Positions 13,701-25,080 of a stretch of DNA of 64,000 bases are shown piece by piece. The first letter of the stretch is position 1, and each line of letters opens with the position of its first letter. Position numbers and translations under genes: made by a program. This stretch comes from Dreissena polymorpha (taxonomy: Eukaryota > Mollusca > Bivalvia > Myida > Dreissenidae), in assembly GCF_020536995.1 (NCBI RefSeq), contig NC_068356.1, forward strand, positions 22,487,809 to 22,551,808. Reading direction: 5' to 3'. The notes beneath the pieces are model-generated. The model saw nothing but the letters and a program-made list of their open reading frames with translations, searched no databases and was not told the DNA's origin.

Positions 13701-16700
13701 TTCGAAACCTAAATGCAAAGTGTGAGGGACAGACAGATGGACGGACGGACAGACGGACAATGCGACAACTATATGCCCTCCTTCGGGGGCATAAAAAAGA
13801 ACTGTAATATTTTGTTGTGCACAGGCAATAACATGTGTTTATTTTTTTCTTGATTATCATCCTTTTCCGAAATTCTTTACACACTGACCTGATTTCCTTG
13901 GGTTTGCTTGGCTTAGCCTTGCTGTCTGTCGTTGGTAGAGGGAATTTCAGCTCATATAGCTTGCCGCAGCCAGTTCCCACAAGGAAATTGCTGTTCTTCA
14001 GATGTGCAAGGGCAGTTACTCCATTTTCAAAGTTGTTTTTCTCAGGTGCCTTGAACTGGAAGCGTTTGGTTTTCATGTTGATTGCCAATATGTCACCAGT
14101 AGAGGTACCACAGAAGAAGAATGGACTGTCATGGTTTGAGTCATCCATCTGTTAGAAAATGGAAATAACAAAGCCATTAAAAAAAATCCTTTTAATCAAA
14201 ACTGTTCCACATTTTTTTATATCAAACAAGAACAGTCACCATAGGATGACTTATGCCCTCTATAAACGCTTGATAGAAGTTATGAGCTCTTTTCGAAACC
14301 TAAACGCAGATTTCGAAACCTAAACGCCGACCCTAAGTTCAAGGTCACGGTTACAGGGGTGAAAGTTTCTGTGCGCATGGAAAAGCCTTGTCCATATACA
14401 CATGCATGCCAAATATGAAATAGCTATCTGAAGCGACATGTAAGTTATGATAATTTTTCGAAACCTAAACGCAAAGTGTGACGGACAGACGGGGGCATAA
14501 AAATTTAAATGTTAATAATACCTTAATCTTATACTGGAACACACATACAATTAAGAAACTGCTTTGAAAGTTAATAACAAGAAATTTCAATAATATAGGT
14601 GTCTGTCTTCCATATTCCGCACTGGCAGTAAAAGGTCAAAGTTTTTTATTGATATAAAATACAAATGTAACAATTAACAAGAGTTGTCAGAGGACAGCGT
14701 GCTCGACTATTAGAGTGCTTGACAGTATAACGTAAGCCATGATGGGGAAAGTGTTCATATTCAATAATTTATTAGACGATCTTTCAAAAATAAAAAAAGG
14801 AAAAAAAATTATTTGGGGGGGGGGGGGTAGGGGGGTAGAGAGGGGGGTATAATGTTGGGTGTGGTCATTTATTAGACGATCTTTCAATATTAAAAAATGG
14901 AAAAAAAAATTTTTTTTAGGGGGGTTATGGGGGGGGGGGGGTTGAGAGGGGGGTATAATGTGGGGTGTGGTCATTTATAAGATGATCTTTCAAAAATAAA
15001 AAAGGAAAAAAAAATGGGGGTGGGGTGGGGGGCAGGGATTCTGGGTTGGGGCGTGGGGTATTGTTTGGGTGGAATCCATTTTGTTATTCAGGTAAGTGTT
15101 GTTTTGTCAAAGTATTAATAAAATCTGATCATAATTAAAGATGTGATGGCAATTTAAGCAAAATGTTCAATTATCTAAGTATAAAAGGGGACATAATTCT
15201 GTCAAAATGCTTGATACAGTTGTCTGCTCTTGTTTATAGGTTGGGGTCATGTTGGATAACAAGTATGCAAAATATGAAAGCAATATGTCAAGGGACACCG
15301 GAAATATTTGGGGTAATACGCAAACTTTAACATAGATTAATCAATAATATGCATATTCTAAGTATAAAAGGGGCAATAATTCTGTCAAAATGCTTGATAC
15401 AGTTGCCTTCTCTTGTTTATAGGTTGGGGTCATGATGGTTAACAAGTATGCAAAACATGAAAGCAATATGTCAAGGGACACAGGAAATATTTGGGGTAGT
15501 ACGCAAATTTTAACATAGATTTATCAATAATATGCATATTCTAAGTATAAAAGGGGCCATAATTCTGTCAAAATGCTTGATACAGTTGTCTGCTCTTGTT
15601 TATAGTTTGAGGTCATGATGGTAAACAAGTATGCAAAATATGAAAGCAATATGTCAAGGGACATTGAAAATATTTGGGGTAGTAAGCAAACTTTAACATT
15701 TGCACGCGAACAGACACGGGAACGGAGACGGCAATGGCAACGCCGAGGTGAGTAGGATAGCTCCACTATACATATATTTCATATATAATAGTCGAGCTAA
15801 AAAACAAGTTTCAACATTTACTTGGTGATCACTCACCGAAATGCACTCGACTCTGCGTTTGATCTGACCCATGTCAACATCAGAGGGTCTGATCTTCCTA
15901 TTCTCCACATCTAGCTCCCACACACGTAGTGTCGACCTGCACACAGTTGCAAGGCAATATTCTTATGGAGCTATCATATCATTTGAGTATGAATAACGGT
16001 CTTTTAAGACTATGAACTTGAATAATGAAATATTGCAGAACACATATGAGGAAGGAAAAACTACTAAGTGACATAAGCAAAAGTTGTATGTTTAGTATAC
16101 AAATAATAAAATATTAAAAGAAAATAGTATGCTTCATTAAATCTTTTACATTAAATTTTAATATGACAACAAAAATTGTACTTTTAAGAACCATAAGTAT
16201 TAGTAAAATTTCATATTTCATACACTAAATTTCAATTTTCTGGTTGACTTGATCATCAAGTTTCAGTAATAAGTTTGATCATATGAATAGTGGTGAAGTC
16301 TATTTGAATACTTTAATAATTCAGTAAAATTGATATACTCAGTATTCAACATAAAGTTTCCCTGATGTAATTGTACAGTATAGGGTATAAATAAAAATGC
16401 TCAGAACCACTAGGTACTTACTCTCCACCTGTGACAAAGACGTCATCACGTGTCTTTGAGAAGCTGATACAGAGAGTGTTGCCTGCACTCTCCACCTGGG
16501 CCGGGGAACCACAGATAGGCTGGCCATTCTTCATGTCCCAAATCACAACACTGATAACAGAAGACAAACCATGAAGAATAGAAACAAGATGTTTTGTTTG
16601 TTTTTGGTTTGATAATCCAGTCTATTATCAGAAAAGGATACAATTTGTATTTTCATGAGTGCTTACTCGCTACTCAGCATAAAATTAAATGTTAAATTAA

Positions 16701-19700
16701 TTTGTAAATGAATGCCAGGCTCAAAACATTGCCCAATACAGATAGATGGCACAGTGGCAGTTAACATATATTAAAGTGAGATGTTCCAAAGCATAGTCCT
16801 AGACTTCAAGATTGATGACCATAATACCTGTATTTAGTGGAAAACTTTCTCCTTGAAGTCATTAGCTTTTATTATATACCTGTTTAATGCTTTAAACAAA
16901 ATACAGGTTGTATCAATCGTTGAAATAAAAAATCCAGTATTACGCTACTCGCTGTTTCCAATTCCGTATTACCATACTAGCCGGACTACTTCGACGCATT
17001 AAATGACGTCACATTACACGCACCGAAAATAGAAATATTTTATATTACGAAATATATTACGTAGTACATCGTGTGACGTCATTTCTGTGACAAAACACAA
17101 TAGTTTTATCTAAACTCTGTAAGGACATGTCGGACGTGGTGTTTTTTAGAAGTAAACTATGTGTTAAAAACGTATTTTGGAGTGTGTGTTTATCATGCAT
17201 AAATGTATATTTTGATAGGAATACAATAAAATAGTGTGGTTTAAACTAAGTTTCGATAAAGACATGGAAGATAGAAGTGGAAGTGCATATCGTTTAAACG
17301 TTTTTGTTATAAACATCGGATTAAAGCTGTCAACTTAATTGTTATAAAAATTGGATTAACGATGGCATTAAGGTAAGCGTGTCGGAAACCTGTTTTCCCG
17401 GTTTGAATGTTTACACGTTAATTTACATTAACTGTATTCATATGCGTCTTAAATGAACTATGGCGTACCGTTTTAGTCATTGTTTTGTCAGATTTGTTTA
17501 AGTAAAAAATACATTTGTTAACTGTTTTCGTTAGTTGTTGTATATAATAAAAGGAATATTACGCTAGTCAATTGTTCCAAGAGTTTGTATCACTCTCGTG
17601 GCTTGTGCTATTTCGCATCACACTCGAGGCTCCGCCTCTCAGTGATACGTCATCACACAAGCCACTCGAGTGATACAAACTCTTGGAACAATTGACTAGC
17701 GTAATATTCCGTATATATCATTATATGAGTCATATTTGTGAATGGCAGGGAAACCCCTGAAAACATGTAATCTGATTCTCTTACCTCCCATCATCACAGC
17801 CTCCGAGTGAAGCAAGGTACAGATCGTTGGGGGAGAAAACCAAAGCCTGCACATTCACTTTGTGAAGCTCAAGCTTGTAGAGTGCCCGCTGTGATTTGTA
17901 GTCCCATACAATAGCTGCAGCCTTTATAACAAATGTAACTACATGTAGATAAAGTCATTCAGACTAATATGAAACTCACTTTTGCATACATTATTGCTTC
18001 AAAACTAACTTTTCACACACATAAAACTGTTGTGTCTATGGAGGCTGTATGCAAAGATTCTAATTTTTGAATTTGTTTAATTTTCTAAAAATTGTTTGAG
18101 CCAAATTGGGTAATTATTCTAACTAAATCCTGTAAAGAATTCATCTAGTCTGCAGAATAAAATTGGAAAAATTACAAGAAACTAGTATCTCTCAATTTTC
18201 ATATGTATGTCTTAAATATTTTTTTAAATAAATTCTAATGACTTGCTATAATGGTAATAATCAGGGATTTTCAAATCTCAGACCCATCAGATGACAATTA
18301 CATGTATATCTAAAAGTATTATTCAAGAGATCTAGATATACCTTAAACCCCATGTGTGTCTTCTGACCAGAGGCAAGTAGATCTCCATTACTGTTTGATA
18401 TAGCTATACAGGTGACATAATCTGTGTGTCCCCAGAGCAGGCTAGGTTTTCCATTGCCACTTATGTCTTCGATCACCACAGCACAGCCCAAGGGGTAGAT
18501 GATGTGTTGTCTATCAGGATGCACCTTCAGTCCATTTGTTACAGTTCCTGAAATTGCAGACAAAGGGACAAATTAGATGTTAGCAGAAAGTTACTTAATC
18601 ACCACCTCCCATTCCGCCTCAGCCATAACTTTTTTAAATGTTGCTGTATATTATTCATTTAACATAAGCTTCTAACGTTTCCATCCATACTCCTTCAAGC
18701 ACAATTCTACTAATATTATCAGGTTTTGCATGTATTCTTTTTATGTATGCTTTTAATGCATGCTTCTTATGTATCCTTTTATATATGCTTTTAAACATTT
18801 CCATGCCTCCTTGTTCATGTATATTACATTTTCTTACTTGTCCAGTAGGTAGAAGGGAACTTAATATTAATCATTTAGTTTAATTTAGATGTTTCTTGTT
18901 TACAACATTTTGGAATAAATTTTCAATTCACTCAGATTGGTTTCCAAAACTAAAATTGTCACTCTGTCCAAATCCCCTGGTGGTAAATAGTCACTATGCT
19001 AATGGAAAGGTGATTAATATAATAATATCAATGTATTTTTATTCTTTCAAATGCATAACACCTTAGTAAAATAATGTGTGTGTTTTCTTTAATGTTTCTA
19101 TATTTAAGAAACTTTTATAGGTAGTTTAACACTGGTGCTTAAGACTAAAACACGTTAGCCAAACCAAAAAATATCTATACCTATCTAAAGCACAAAATCA
19201 CGCAAATGGTACCCTTAAATCAAGATATAATTGCTTTTTATTTACTTTTTTATTCTTTCGTACGCTACTACCATATTGCAAAACTGTCGTAATATTGCCG
19301 AATCAAAGTGTCGCTATCGGTTAGGTCACAGTAAACCAATCTTTTGCACATTGTAATTTCTTATGTAGCCTAAGTCGATAATGATGTCGACATATGTACA
19401 CTGTTCCAAATTTCAACATGAAAATGTCAGCAACAATAGTGTGTTTTTAGGTTGCATGCAAAGGATTACATCCGTAGGCTGTCATTCCCGTTAATTTAAT
19501 GTGTTTTTGAAGTTTATTAATCGCTTTCCTTAATTGGTAACAAGCAGCATCTGTTAAGTGATGCACAGGGAATCTCTGCGCAGAACTGCAATTGTGTTTC
19601 TGAAAGGGTGCGTATAGACTCCCTCGTTTTGCACTTTTTACCGCCGAATATCGGCGGCTTCCCCCCATGAAAAAAGTATACTTTTTCACCCTTTTTCAGC

Positions 19701-22700
19701 TAAAATTCCCCCTCAACTTTTTTTTTTTATACCTATGTTGCCAGCTCACTGGTATCGTGCTACCTTTGATTAAATGTATATTTATGTAAATCACATTAAA
19801 ATATAACAATTTTGAGTGTTGAATGGTTGGTGAAAAGATCTTCTTAAATTCCCCTTTTTGCCCAAAACGACACGAAATTCCCCCTCATGATGGATGTGGG
19901 TGGCTTCCCCTGGCGGCAAAAGAGGGTCCTGACTCCCAGAGCCACCATAGCAAAATTATCAAAGGCTCTGAGATAACATTTATATGGACTGAATCTGAAT
20001 CTGAATCGATACGTTGCAGGGCCTTGTAGGGCGTAGGTCGCAACGGGAGAGAGACTAGTCCAATTGTGGATTAAGCAGCGCAGTCCTGAAACTATTGACG
20101 GAAGCCGCGCACACAACACTGTCACTAAGTTTGTTCCAGTCTAATACAGTTCTGGGAAAGAAGGAGTTTTTAAATTGTTCGGTTTTGCACACAAAAGTTT
20201 TAAAGCACTTAGTATTATTTGTCACTTGGTTTTCTAGAATGTTTGTAGCTTGATAGTCATTAAATAATTTAGGTTTAACGTTTCTTTTATTTCTTGCTGG
20301 TGTTAGTATGTCATGACAAGGTAAGGCTGGCACCTTCCCCCCGACAACTTTGTACAGGAAGGTGAGTCGATTGGTCTTTCGTCTGTCCTGTAGGCTTTGG
20401 AGTTCCAGTGTTTTCAACATTGAAGTTACACAGTCTTTGTCCCGCGAGCGGTTATCCCCTGTGATGAATCTAGCCGCTTGTCTTTGGATGCGCTTGATCT
20501 TGTCAGTATGCTTTGCTAGATGTGGGTCCCATACCACAGAGCTGTACTCAAGTGTTGATCTGACTAACGCTAAGTAAGCTGTTTTTCTACAGGTGATCGG
20601 ACAGTGTTTGAGATTTCTACGTATGAATCCTAGGGTACAGTTAGCTTTCTTGATTATTTTATTGATGTGGGTGTCCCAGTTTAAGTTGGAGGATATTGTG
20701 ACGCCTAGGTATGGATTTTCTTCGACCTGTTGGAGGATGTGTTTATTTAATTCATGGAAGTGAGATGATCTGTTGTTAATGCTCAGGATGTAACATTTTT
20801 TGGCATTGAAATGCATTCCCCATGAAGATGCCCAGATTTCCAACGCTTTCAGGTCGTCTTGAAGGGCTATGTGGTCTTGTATGGATCGTATGGGCCTTAC
20901 AAGAGGCAATCGTCTGCGAACAGTTGTACTTGTGACTTAACTGTGTCAGGGAGGTCATTTATGTGGCACAAAAACAAGAGGGGGCCTGAGGACGGTTCCT
21001 TGGGGTACTCCTGAGTCAACATGGGCGTTTGTGGATTTCTCCCCTTCTAGGACAACTTGAATGTTGCGATTGGTGAGGAAATCTCTTAGCCATGTATTCA
21101 GTGGGCCATCGATGCCATAACCGGAAAGTTTATTCAGGAGCTTCTCGTGTGGGACAGTGTCAAACGCTTTCGAGAAATCGAGTATGGCCATGTCTATTTG
21201 GCTTCCCTTGTCGTAGTTAATTAGGAGGTCATGGATGGTTGTAATAAGTTGCGTTTCGCAGGAATAGCCAGATCTAAAGCCGTGGTTGAGTGAAGTAAGT
21301 ATTTTGTTTTGTTCTAGATGGTTAAGTATATGTTTGCAGATTATGTGTTCGAGAAGTTTGCATAATATTGAAGTTAGAGACACAGGTCGATAATTCTCTG
21401 CCAAGTGAACATCTCCTTTTTTGAAGACAGGGGCGATTTTTGCATTCCGCCAGTCAATTGGTAGCGTCCCTTGGTCCAGTGATTTCTGGAAGATATATTG
21501 CATGGCTGGGGCTAGTTCAGCTGCACAGTTCTTGAGAACAATGGTTGGGATACTGTCTGGGCCTCTAGCTTTGGAAATGTTCAAATCAGAAAGTAATTTC
21601 TTTACGCCTTCCTCTGTTATGTGTAGTGGGGGTATTGATCTTGTTTTCTTGTTAAGGTTGGGTAACACCCCATCTTTATCTTCTTTGGTGAAAACTGAGC
21701 TGAATTGGTCTAATAGTATCTGTGCCTTTGTTTTGCTATCATTCATAAGTTGACCCAATTTTTTAAGCGGTGCTACGCCTGTGTTGTCTTGGCGGCGTGA
21801 CTTAACATATCTCCAGAATGGCTTTGTGTTGTTTTCGTCTAGTCCGCTTTGTATGGTGTTGTTTATGTAATCAATTTCAGCCTTTTTAAAAGCCTTCTTG
21901 CAGTGTTTTTGGTAGCGCTTGTAGGTGTCCAAATTGTTGGTTATCTTGGCTTTCTTGTGAAGTCTTGCTTTGCGCTTTGTCATCCTGTGTAGATCTTTCT
22001 TGAACCAGGATAGGAATTTCCGGTGTTTACACATTTTGGATGGAACATGTTTGTCTACAATTTTGTGAATTCCTGACTTTAATGTTTCCCAAAGGTTTTC
22101 AATTGGTAGTGATGGGTTAGATGCTTATATGGTGGATGATAGTTCCTTTGTGGCTTCAGATATGGTTGGCCAACTCGCTTTAGAGTATTGATATATTTTT
22201 CGAGGATGTTGCTTGATCACATGGGGGATAATATTAAATTCTGTGACAATCATAGCATGGTCGCTAATACCTGGTACTGATGTGGATGTTTTAACCAGTG
22301 AGGGGTTGTTTGTAAACACGAGGTCTAGGATGTTATCGTTTCGTGTCGGTTGATCGTGTATCTGTGAGAGACCATGTTCGATGGCGAAATCAATGAGTGC
22401 TAGTTGGATTTCTCTGTCTGGTGCGTCTTTGGATACAGTTTGGTGTGGCCAGTTTATGTCAGGGCAATTAAAGTCTCCGGCTAGTATGATGGTTTTGTCT
22501 TTTTGGTTATGGGATAGTCTATTAAATGCAATGTCTAGTTCTTTGATGTCATTCATATTTCTATGGGGCATGTAGAAGGAGCATAGGAGAATATCCCTGG
22601 TGTCTCTTACTTTGACCTTGGACCACACAATTTCACATTCACTTGTTAGGTCAGGTAGTGCGTCCATTACAATGCCTTCACGCAATGCTGTGAATACACC

Positions 22701-24520
22701 TCCACCCGTTTGTATATTCCGGTCATTTCTGTGGACGGTTATAGTTTCTGGAAATACCTCGCAGTTCTTGATAGCATTTGGCTCCGGATCTTTTCTTGGT
22801 TTGATGCCTCGTAGCCAAGACTCAGTACCACAAACAAGGTCTGGCTTTATGTAGTCCAAAGATGCTTTAAATGATGAGCTATTTGTCCGTACGCTACAAC
22901 AGTTCACGGTTAACAATCGAATGTTTGTTGGTAGTGGTAGTCTCCCAAGTTCAGGGTCAGCTGATGTACTGGAGTAATTTCTTGAGCTAGTCCGTGGTGG
23001 TGATACAGTGTTTCCGGGCGAGTATATGTGGTCTCGTTTGTTACTGTTGAGTGGACTGCTTGTATGCGGAGGATCAAAACACGATGATGATACTGACTCC
23101 ATTGTAGAGTTCGAAACTGAGAGTGGAGTGAAAAAGTTTGTTGTATAGAGTTCAAAACTGTTAAAAGTAAAACTGTCCACATTTATGCTTTCACACTTGC
23201 AGCACAACCAGACTACTTGCGATTTCTCCAAGTGAGACATTGTTTTGGTGCCAATATCTTCACATGATTTGTGATACCAAATACTGCAGTTATTGCAGCA
23301 TACGCCTTTTTGGGACCAGTTCACAGGGTCGTCACATAGTCCACAGGGGAATATAGATTTGTTTCCTGGGCCCCGGTTTTATTCAATGTCGCCTGACAAG
23401 AGTATTAATAATGTCATAAGGCACTTACGTTGTCTCGACGTGTAAGGTTTTTCTTTCAAAGATATGTTCATTGTACTGCCAAATGAGAAGTTTCTTGGTG
23501 GAAATACTTTCAATCCTGTTCCGATCAATGTTGTTTTGTTATGATGTGCAGATGGGTACGATTTGGTTACGTAGGAAAGCAATATAATCAAGAGCAAGAA
23601 TTTCAGCAGGATAGGTGTGTGTTCCGTTGATTTGGCCAAACTGGCCGCCATCTTGGAATTTTCTGGAAGCGTGGACAGAAGTCAGGGGTGGTTACCAGCC
23701 TACCTGAGTGGTTTAGTCAGACATATTTACGTTAAATACTGGGCTTATGTGTTAAAGTATGGATTGGTTAAGAAACACTTTCTGGGGTTTACCAACACTG
23801 AGAATAATTTAATTATTGAAAAATATTAGTGCGAGTTGCCGCTGTTAAAAAACACGACACTTCCGGTTGCGTGCGTCTCTCCTCGACTAATGTACAGACC
23901 AGCCAACAGAGTTACTCTTGATATGCCTCCTCCAAAACTTCATTTTTTATGTACCAGTATACAAATCTATTTCAGTAAACTAATGAGCAAATGTTGAAAT
24001 GGTATGGGGTTGAAACCCACAACCACTGGAACACAAACACATACAAACTTGAGTTAAAACAGGTGACTGGTTCTTACATGTGGGAAGAATGATTATTTAA
24101 GTGAGCATTTAAGTGCATTTTCAGAAAGGGATATTAGTGCAATCTCACTGATTACTGAAGAATTGAAACATTATAGAGTCAACTCCTTTCCAATACTAAT
24201 TTAACATAAGAGTCAGATCGAGTTATTAAAATGTTTATTTTTGAAAATTTGAAAGATGAACGTTACTAAAATACGTTTAACTTAGAACGAATAATTCCAC
24301 ATAACACACAAAACCAGTAAATAATGGTTCAAAAATCAAATGTGACATTAAACAACGCCTAACAAACTGAAACACGAAAACTAAACACACTTCACTTGTT
24401 TATTACAATTACACATCAAAACATTTACTTTATACTATTAGTATTACCATTAAATCCGACAACAGATTCCAATTGAAGCCTCGGAACTTCAAACGTTTCT
24501 TCTTGGTGTTGTGATTCCAT
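7798..24520 (-). CDS. CFAP52: Cilia- and flagella-associated protein 52 (WDR16), complete gene
   Basis: Twelve coding exons (minus): 24520-24448, 18547-18342, 17921-17785, 16550-16422, 15936-15837, 14148-13889, 13237-13159, 12036-11897, 10903-10755, 10526-10178, 9631-9394 and 7944-7798. All have GT/AG borders and the phases agree, giving 668 codons plus stop; human CFAP52 is about 620. The protein is a chain of WD40 repeats forming beta-propellers. Family landmarks: SVVGFNG near the N-terminus, GLKVHPDRQHIIYPLGC, FSPNDLYLASLGG, VPNMTC, STDGTCIIWNLE, SGTDRKISYWE and C-terminal VWKFPF. The start is the only ATG in exon 1, with good context (GCAATGG). The extra length lies around exons 6-8 (lysine/proline-rich PTTDSKAKPSKPKEI and a serine-rich insert). 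Known role: an axonemal protein of motile cilia and flagella, placed in doublet microtubules. Introns carry many transposons, including a LINE in intron 1. Family recalled from memory, not searched. Confidence 0.95.
7945..9393. other. CFAP52 intron 11: diffuse old repeats
   Basis: No exon or gene seen. From about 8560 to 9250 there are degenerate GTGACCTTGACCTT phrases and GAGCAGAAACAATC-type segments, which look like a very old tandem-repeat element. The rest is AT-rich. Confidence 0.4.
9632..10177. other. CFAP52 intron 10
   Basis: AT-rich intron without recognisable repeats, open frames or structured elements. Confidence 0.4.
10948..11160. mobile_element. MITE family N beside CFAP52 exon 9
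   Basis: Begins GGGCTTAATGCATGTGC and ends with its complement GCACATGCATTAAGCC, with internal palindromes around AGCCTGT. It lies about 45 bp from the exon 9 acceptor (exon starts at 10903), so its hairpin falls where the branch point and polypyrimidine tract would be read. Confidence 0.65.
11503..11784 (-). mobile_element. Helentron-like element, family K (copy 1)
   Basis: Read on the minus strand it starts at TTTTTAGCGAGGCTG with the hairpin GAGGCTGTTTTC / GAAAACCCGAGC, then GTCGTGTCGTGTC. It holds one core unit with GGTCACAGTGACC (an ERE-like palindrome) and ends at CTCTTGTC. It is inverted relative to the copy at 60873-61179. It lies in CFAP52 intron 8. Confidence 0.6.
12101..12406 (-). 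mobile_element. Helentron-like element, family L (copy 1)
   Basis: The plus strand reads AACAAGAGCTGTCACCATAG at the left; at the right are CCGTCTGTCC-like repeats and the hairpin ATGCCCTCC / GGGTGCAT followed by AAAAA. The core repeats TTTCGAAACCTAAACGC. Located in CFAP52 intron 7. Sister copies at 13476, 14225 and 28046 have the same orientation. Confidence 0.65.
12407..13158. other. Rest of CFAP52 intron 7
   Basis: No gene. A 136-codon minus-strand open frame overlaps the preceding repeat and has low-complexity, AT-driven composition; I do not call it. Confidence 0.4.
13476..13797 (-). mobile_element. Helentron-like element, family L (copy 2)
   Basis: The best-preserved copy. Left end AACAAGAGCTTTCTCCATAG; core with TTTTTCGAAACCTAAACG repeated; GACGGACGGACAGACGGAC tract; right-end hairpin TATGCCCTCCTTCGGGGGCATA followed by A-run. 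It lies in CFAP52 intron 6. Confidence 0.65.
14225..14503 (-). mobile_element. Helentron-like element, family L (copy 3)
   Basis: Left end AACAAGAACAGTCACCATAG; core as in the other copies. The right-end hairpin has lost its left arm: only GGGGGCATAAAAA remains after ACGGACAGAC. It lies in CFAP52 intron 5. Confidence 0.6.
14676..15805 (-). mobile_element. Helentron-like element, family M, with G-quadruplex arrays
   Basis: Left end AACAAGAGTTGTCAGAGGAC. The first part (14760-15080) is about three roughly 110-bp units, each with A-runs followed by G6-G13 tracts separated by one to six bases. The second part is three units of about 183 bp marked by AGTATAAAAGGGG near 15178, 15361 and 15544. The right end is a GGGAACGGAGACGGCAACG spacer and a hairpin (AGCTCCACTAT / ATAGTCGAGCT) followed by an A-run. 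It lies in CFAP52 intron 5. Confidence 0.6.
15937..17552. other. CFAP52 introns 3-4 flanking sequence
   Basis: Apart from exon 4 (16422-16550) this holds no gene. From 16925 the sequence carries TATTACG-type phrases resembling those in the hairpin MITE at 17553, so it may be an older related insertion. The remainder is AT-rich. Confidence 0.35.
17553..17710. mobile_element. 158-bp hairpin MITE
   Basis: Two 55-bp arms that match at all but two positions: GGAATATTACGCTAGTCAAT at the left end, its complement at the right end. The loop is about 48 bp and contains CTCGAGGCTCCGCCTCTCAG. It lies in CFAP52 intron 3, about 75 bp downstream of exon 3. No clear target duplication. Confidence 0.75.
17922..19977. 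other. CFAP52 intron 2 and 3' part of intron 1
   Basis: Besides exon 2 (18342-18547) there is no gene. 18700-18840 has a loose run of ATGCTTTTATGTAT-like phrases. 19600-19975 contains GGGGAATTTC-type phrases that may be an undetermined repeat next to the LINE 3' end. Confidence 0.35.
19978..23885 (-). mobile_element. CR1/L2-like LINE, nearly full length, mutated
   Basis: One long minus-strand reading frame from about 23651 to 20055. Domains in order: a short hydrophobic leader; a PHD-type zinc finger (CGLC, CCNNC, WYHKSC, WLCCKC, 23340-23170); an apurinic-type endonuclease (TVNCCS, TESWL, AGDFNCPDINW, SDHAM, about 22930-22230); a reverse transcriptase (ISKARGPDSIP, APVFKKGD, NYRPVSL, LDFSKAFDTV, SGVPQGT, FADD); and a C-terminal region with the LFIRRNLK-type segment ending at SFRTALLNPQLD. 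The 3' end carries a short (TTCAGA)n tail near 19995, as in CR1/L2 elements. Defects: in-frame TAA codons near 23379 and 22125, and two opposite one-base shifts between about 20990 and 20895 that put FADD in another frame. Probably immobile. It has the same orientation as CFAP52, in intron 1. The 5' boundary is approximate. Confidence 0.85.
23886..24447. other. 5' part of CFAP52 intron 1
   Basis: AT-rich sequence between the LINE and exon 1. No element or open frame recognised. Confidence 0.4.
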
Positions 24521-24588
24521 TGCTAACTTAAGGAGGCAAATTAAAAAAATTGTCAACCTCCAACTGCACACACTGCTTCGAACTATTG

Positions 24589-24603
24589 GTTGCTAGAGGT
24601 AAC
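24589..24603. promoter_or_regulatory. RFX X-box-like site upstream of CFAP52
   Basis: GTTGCTAGAGGTAAC: half-sites GTTGCT and GGTAAC with a 3-bp spacer. The RFX consensus is GTNRCC, 0-3 bp, RGYAAC; the first half has one mismatch and the second is perfect. It lies 69 bp upstream of the CFAP52 ATG, the usual distance for RFX-controlled ciliary genes. Confidence 0.6.
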
Positions 24604-24691
24604 AATCATGGCGACATAACAACGCCACCTATATTGAAATTCTCTCCCTTTGAGCATCCAAAAGCAGGTGCGCTGTGTACGATTCGTCTCC

Positions 24692-24719
24692 CTTGTAAAA
24701 ATTGATCAGTTTTTACAAG
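24692..24719. repeat. Perfect 10-bp inverted repeat
   Basis: CTTGTAAAAA, an 8-base spacer, then TTTTTACAAG. It could be a regulatory palindrome or a transposon remnant; the sequence does not decide. Confidence 0.4.
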
Positions 24720-24897
24720 TGAACGCTCTTGCAAAAAAGTTCGGTTTCGTTTTCGATTGTCGGATGTCTGATGCTCGACAATAAGTTACATTGGCAATAG
24801 ATCATTTTTAATGATTGTTTTCGTTTAATCAGATCAATTGTAATGTTATTCTTAATTATGGGACACGTACAAACGATCCACGGATGGACTGAAGAAG

Positions 24898-25020
24898 ATG
24901 CCAGCAAGGCTTTTTTTACTCATTGTCACTGCGCTATCATGCCTTATTTTGATTTTGGTTTCTCTTTATTTTATGTACTTTGGGATTTTTGATAATTTGA
25001 GGAATGAACAATGCTGTGGT
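24898..25020 (+). CDS. Candidate first exon of a membrane-anchored protein (partial)
   Basis: ATG at 24898 opens a frame starting MPARLFLLIVTALSC, with about 26 strongly hydrophobic residues, then FDNLRNEQCC and a good splice donor (TGTG|GTAAGA) at 25016/25017. Without splicing the frame stops near 25038. The N-terminal anchor resembles those of type II Golgi enzymes, but no family can be named. No convincing next exon was found; downstream lie a micro-transposon and a 7.8-kb element. It could be a real gene start, a disrupted gene or chance. A second ATG at 24858 in another frame gives a less plausible peptide. Confidence 0.35.
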
Positions 25021-25041
25021 AAGATCAGCTTTGGGTGATAC

Positions 25042-25080
25042 CAGGGACCTATACAAACAAATTTGTTTGTATAGGTCCTT
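25042..25080. mobile_element. 39-bp hAT-like 'TIR-only' palindrome
   Basis: Starts CAGGGACCTATACAAACAAA and continues as its own reverse complement to GGTCC. It is flanked on both sides by the same 8 bp, GGTGATAC (25034-25041 and 25081-25088). A CAGGG-type end plus an 8-bp duplication is the hAT hallmark, but there is no interior. A related palindrome lies at 34593-34655. Confidence 0.65.

Larger units (their letters stand above)
24521..24897. promoter_or_regulatory. Candidate shared promoter of CFAP52 and a divergent exon
   Basis: This 377-bp interval separates the CFAP52 start codon (minus) from a divergent ATG (plus, 24898). It is free of transposons, unlike its surroundings. It holds the X-box-like site (24589-24603) and a perfect inverted repeat (24692-24719). 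Promoter activity is inferred from position. Confidence 0.5.

Noticed and set aside
14687-14974. Minus-strand proline-rich open frame
   Set aside because: Read-through of the G-run array in family M.
20350-23182. Plus-strand and offset open frames over the LINE
   Set aside because: Shadows of the minus-strand LINE frame.
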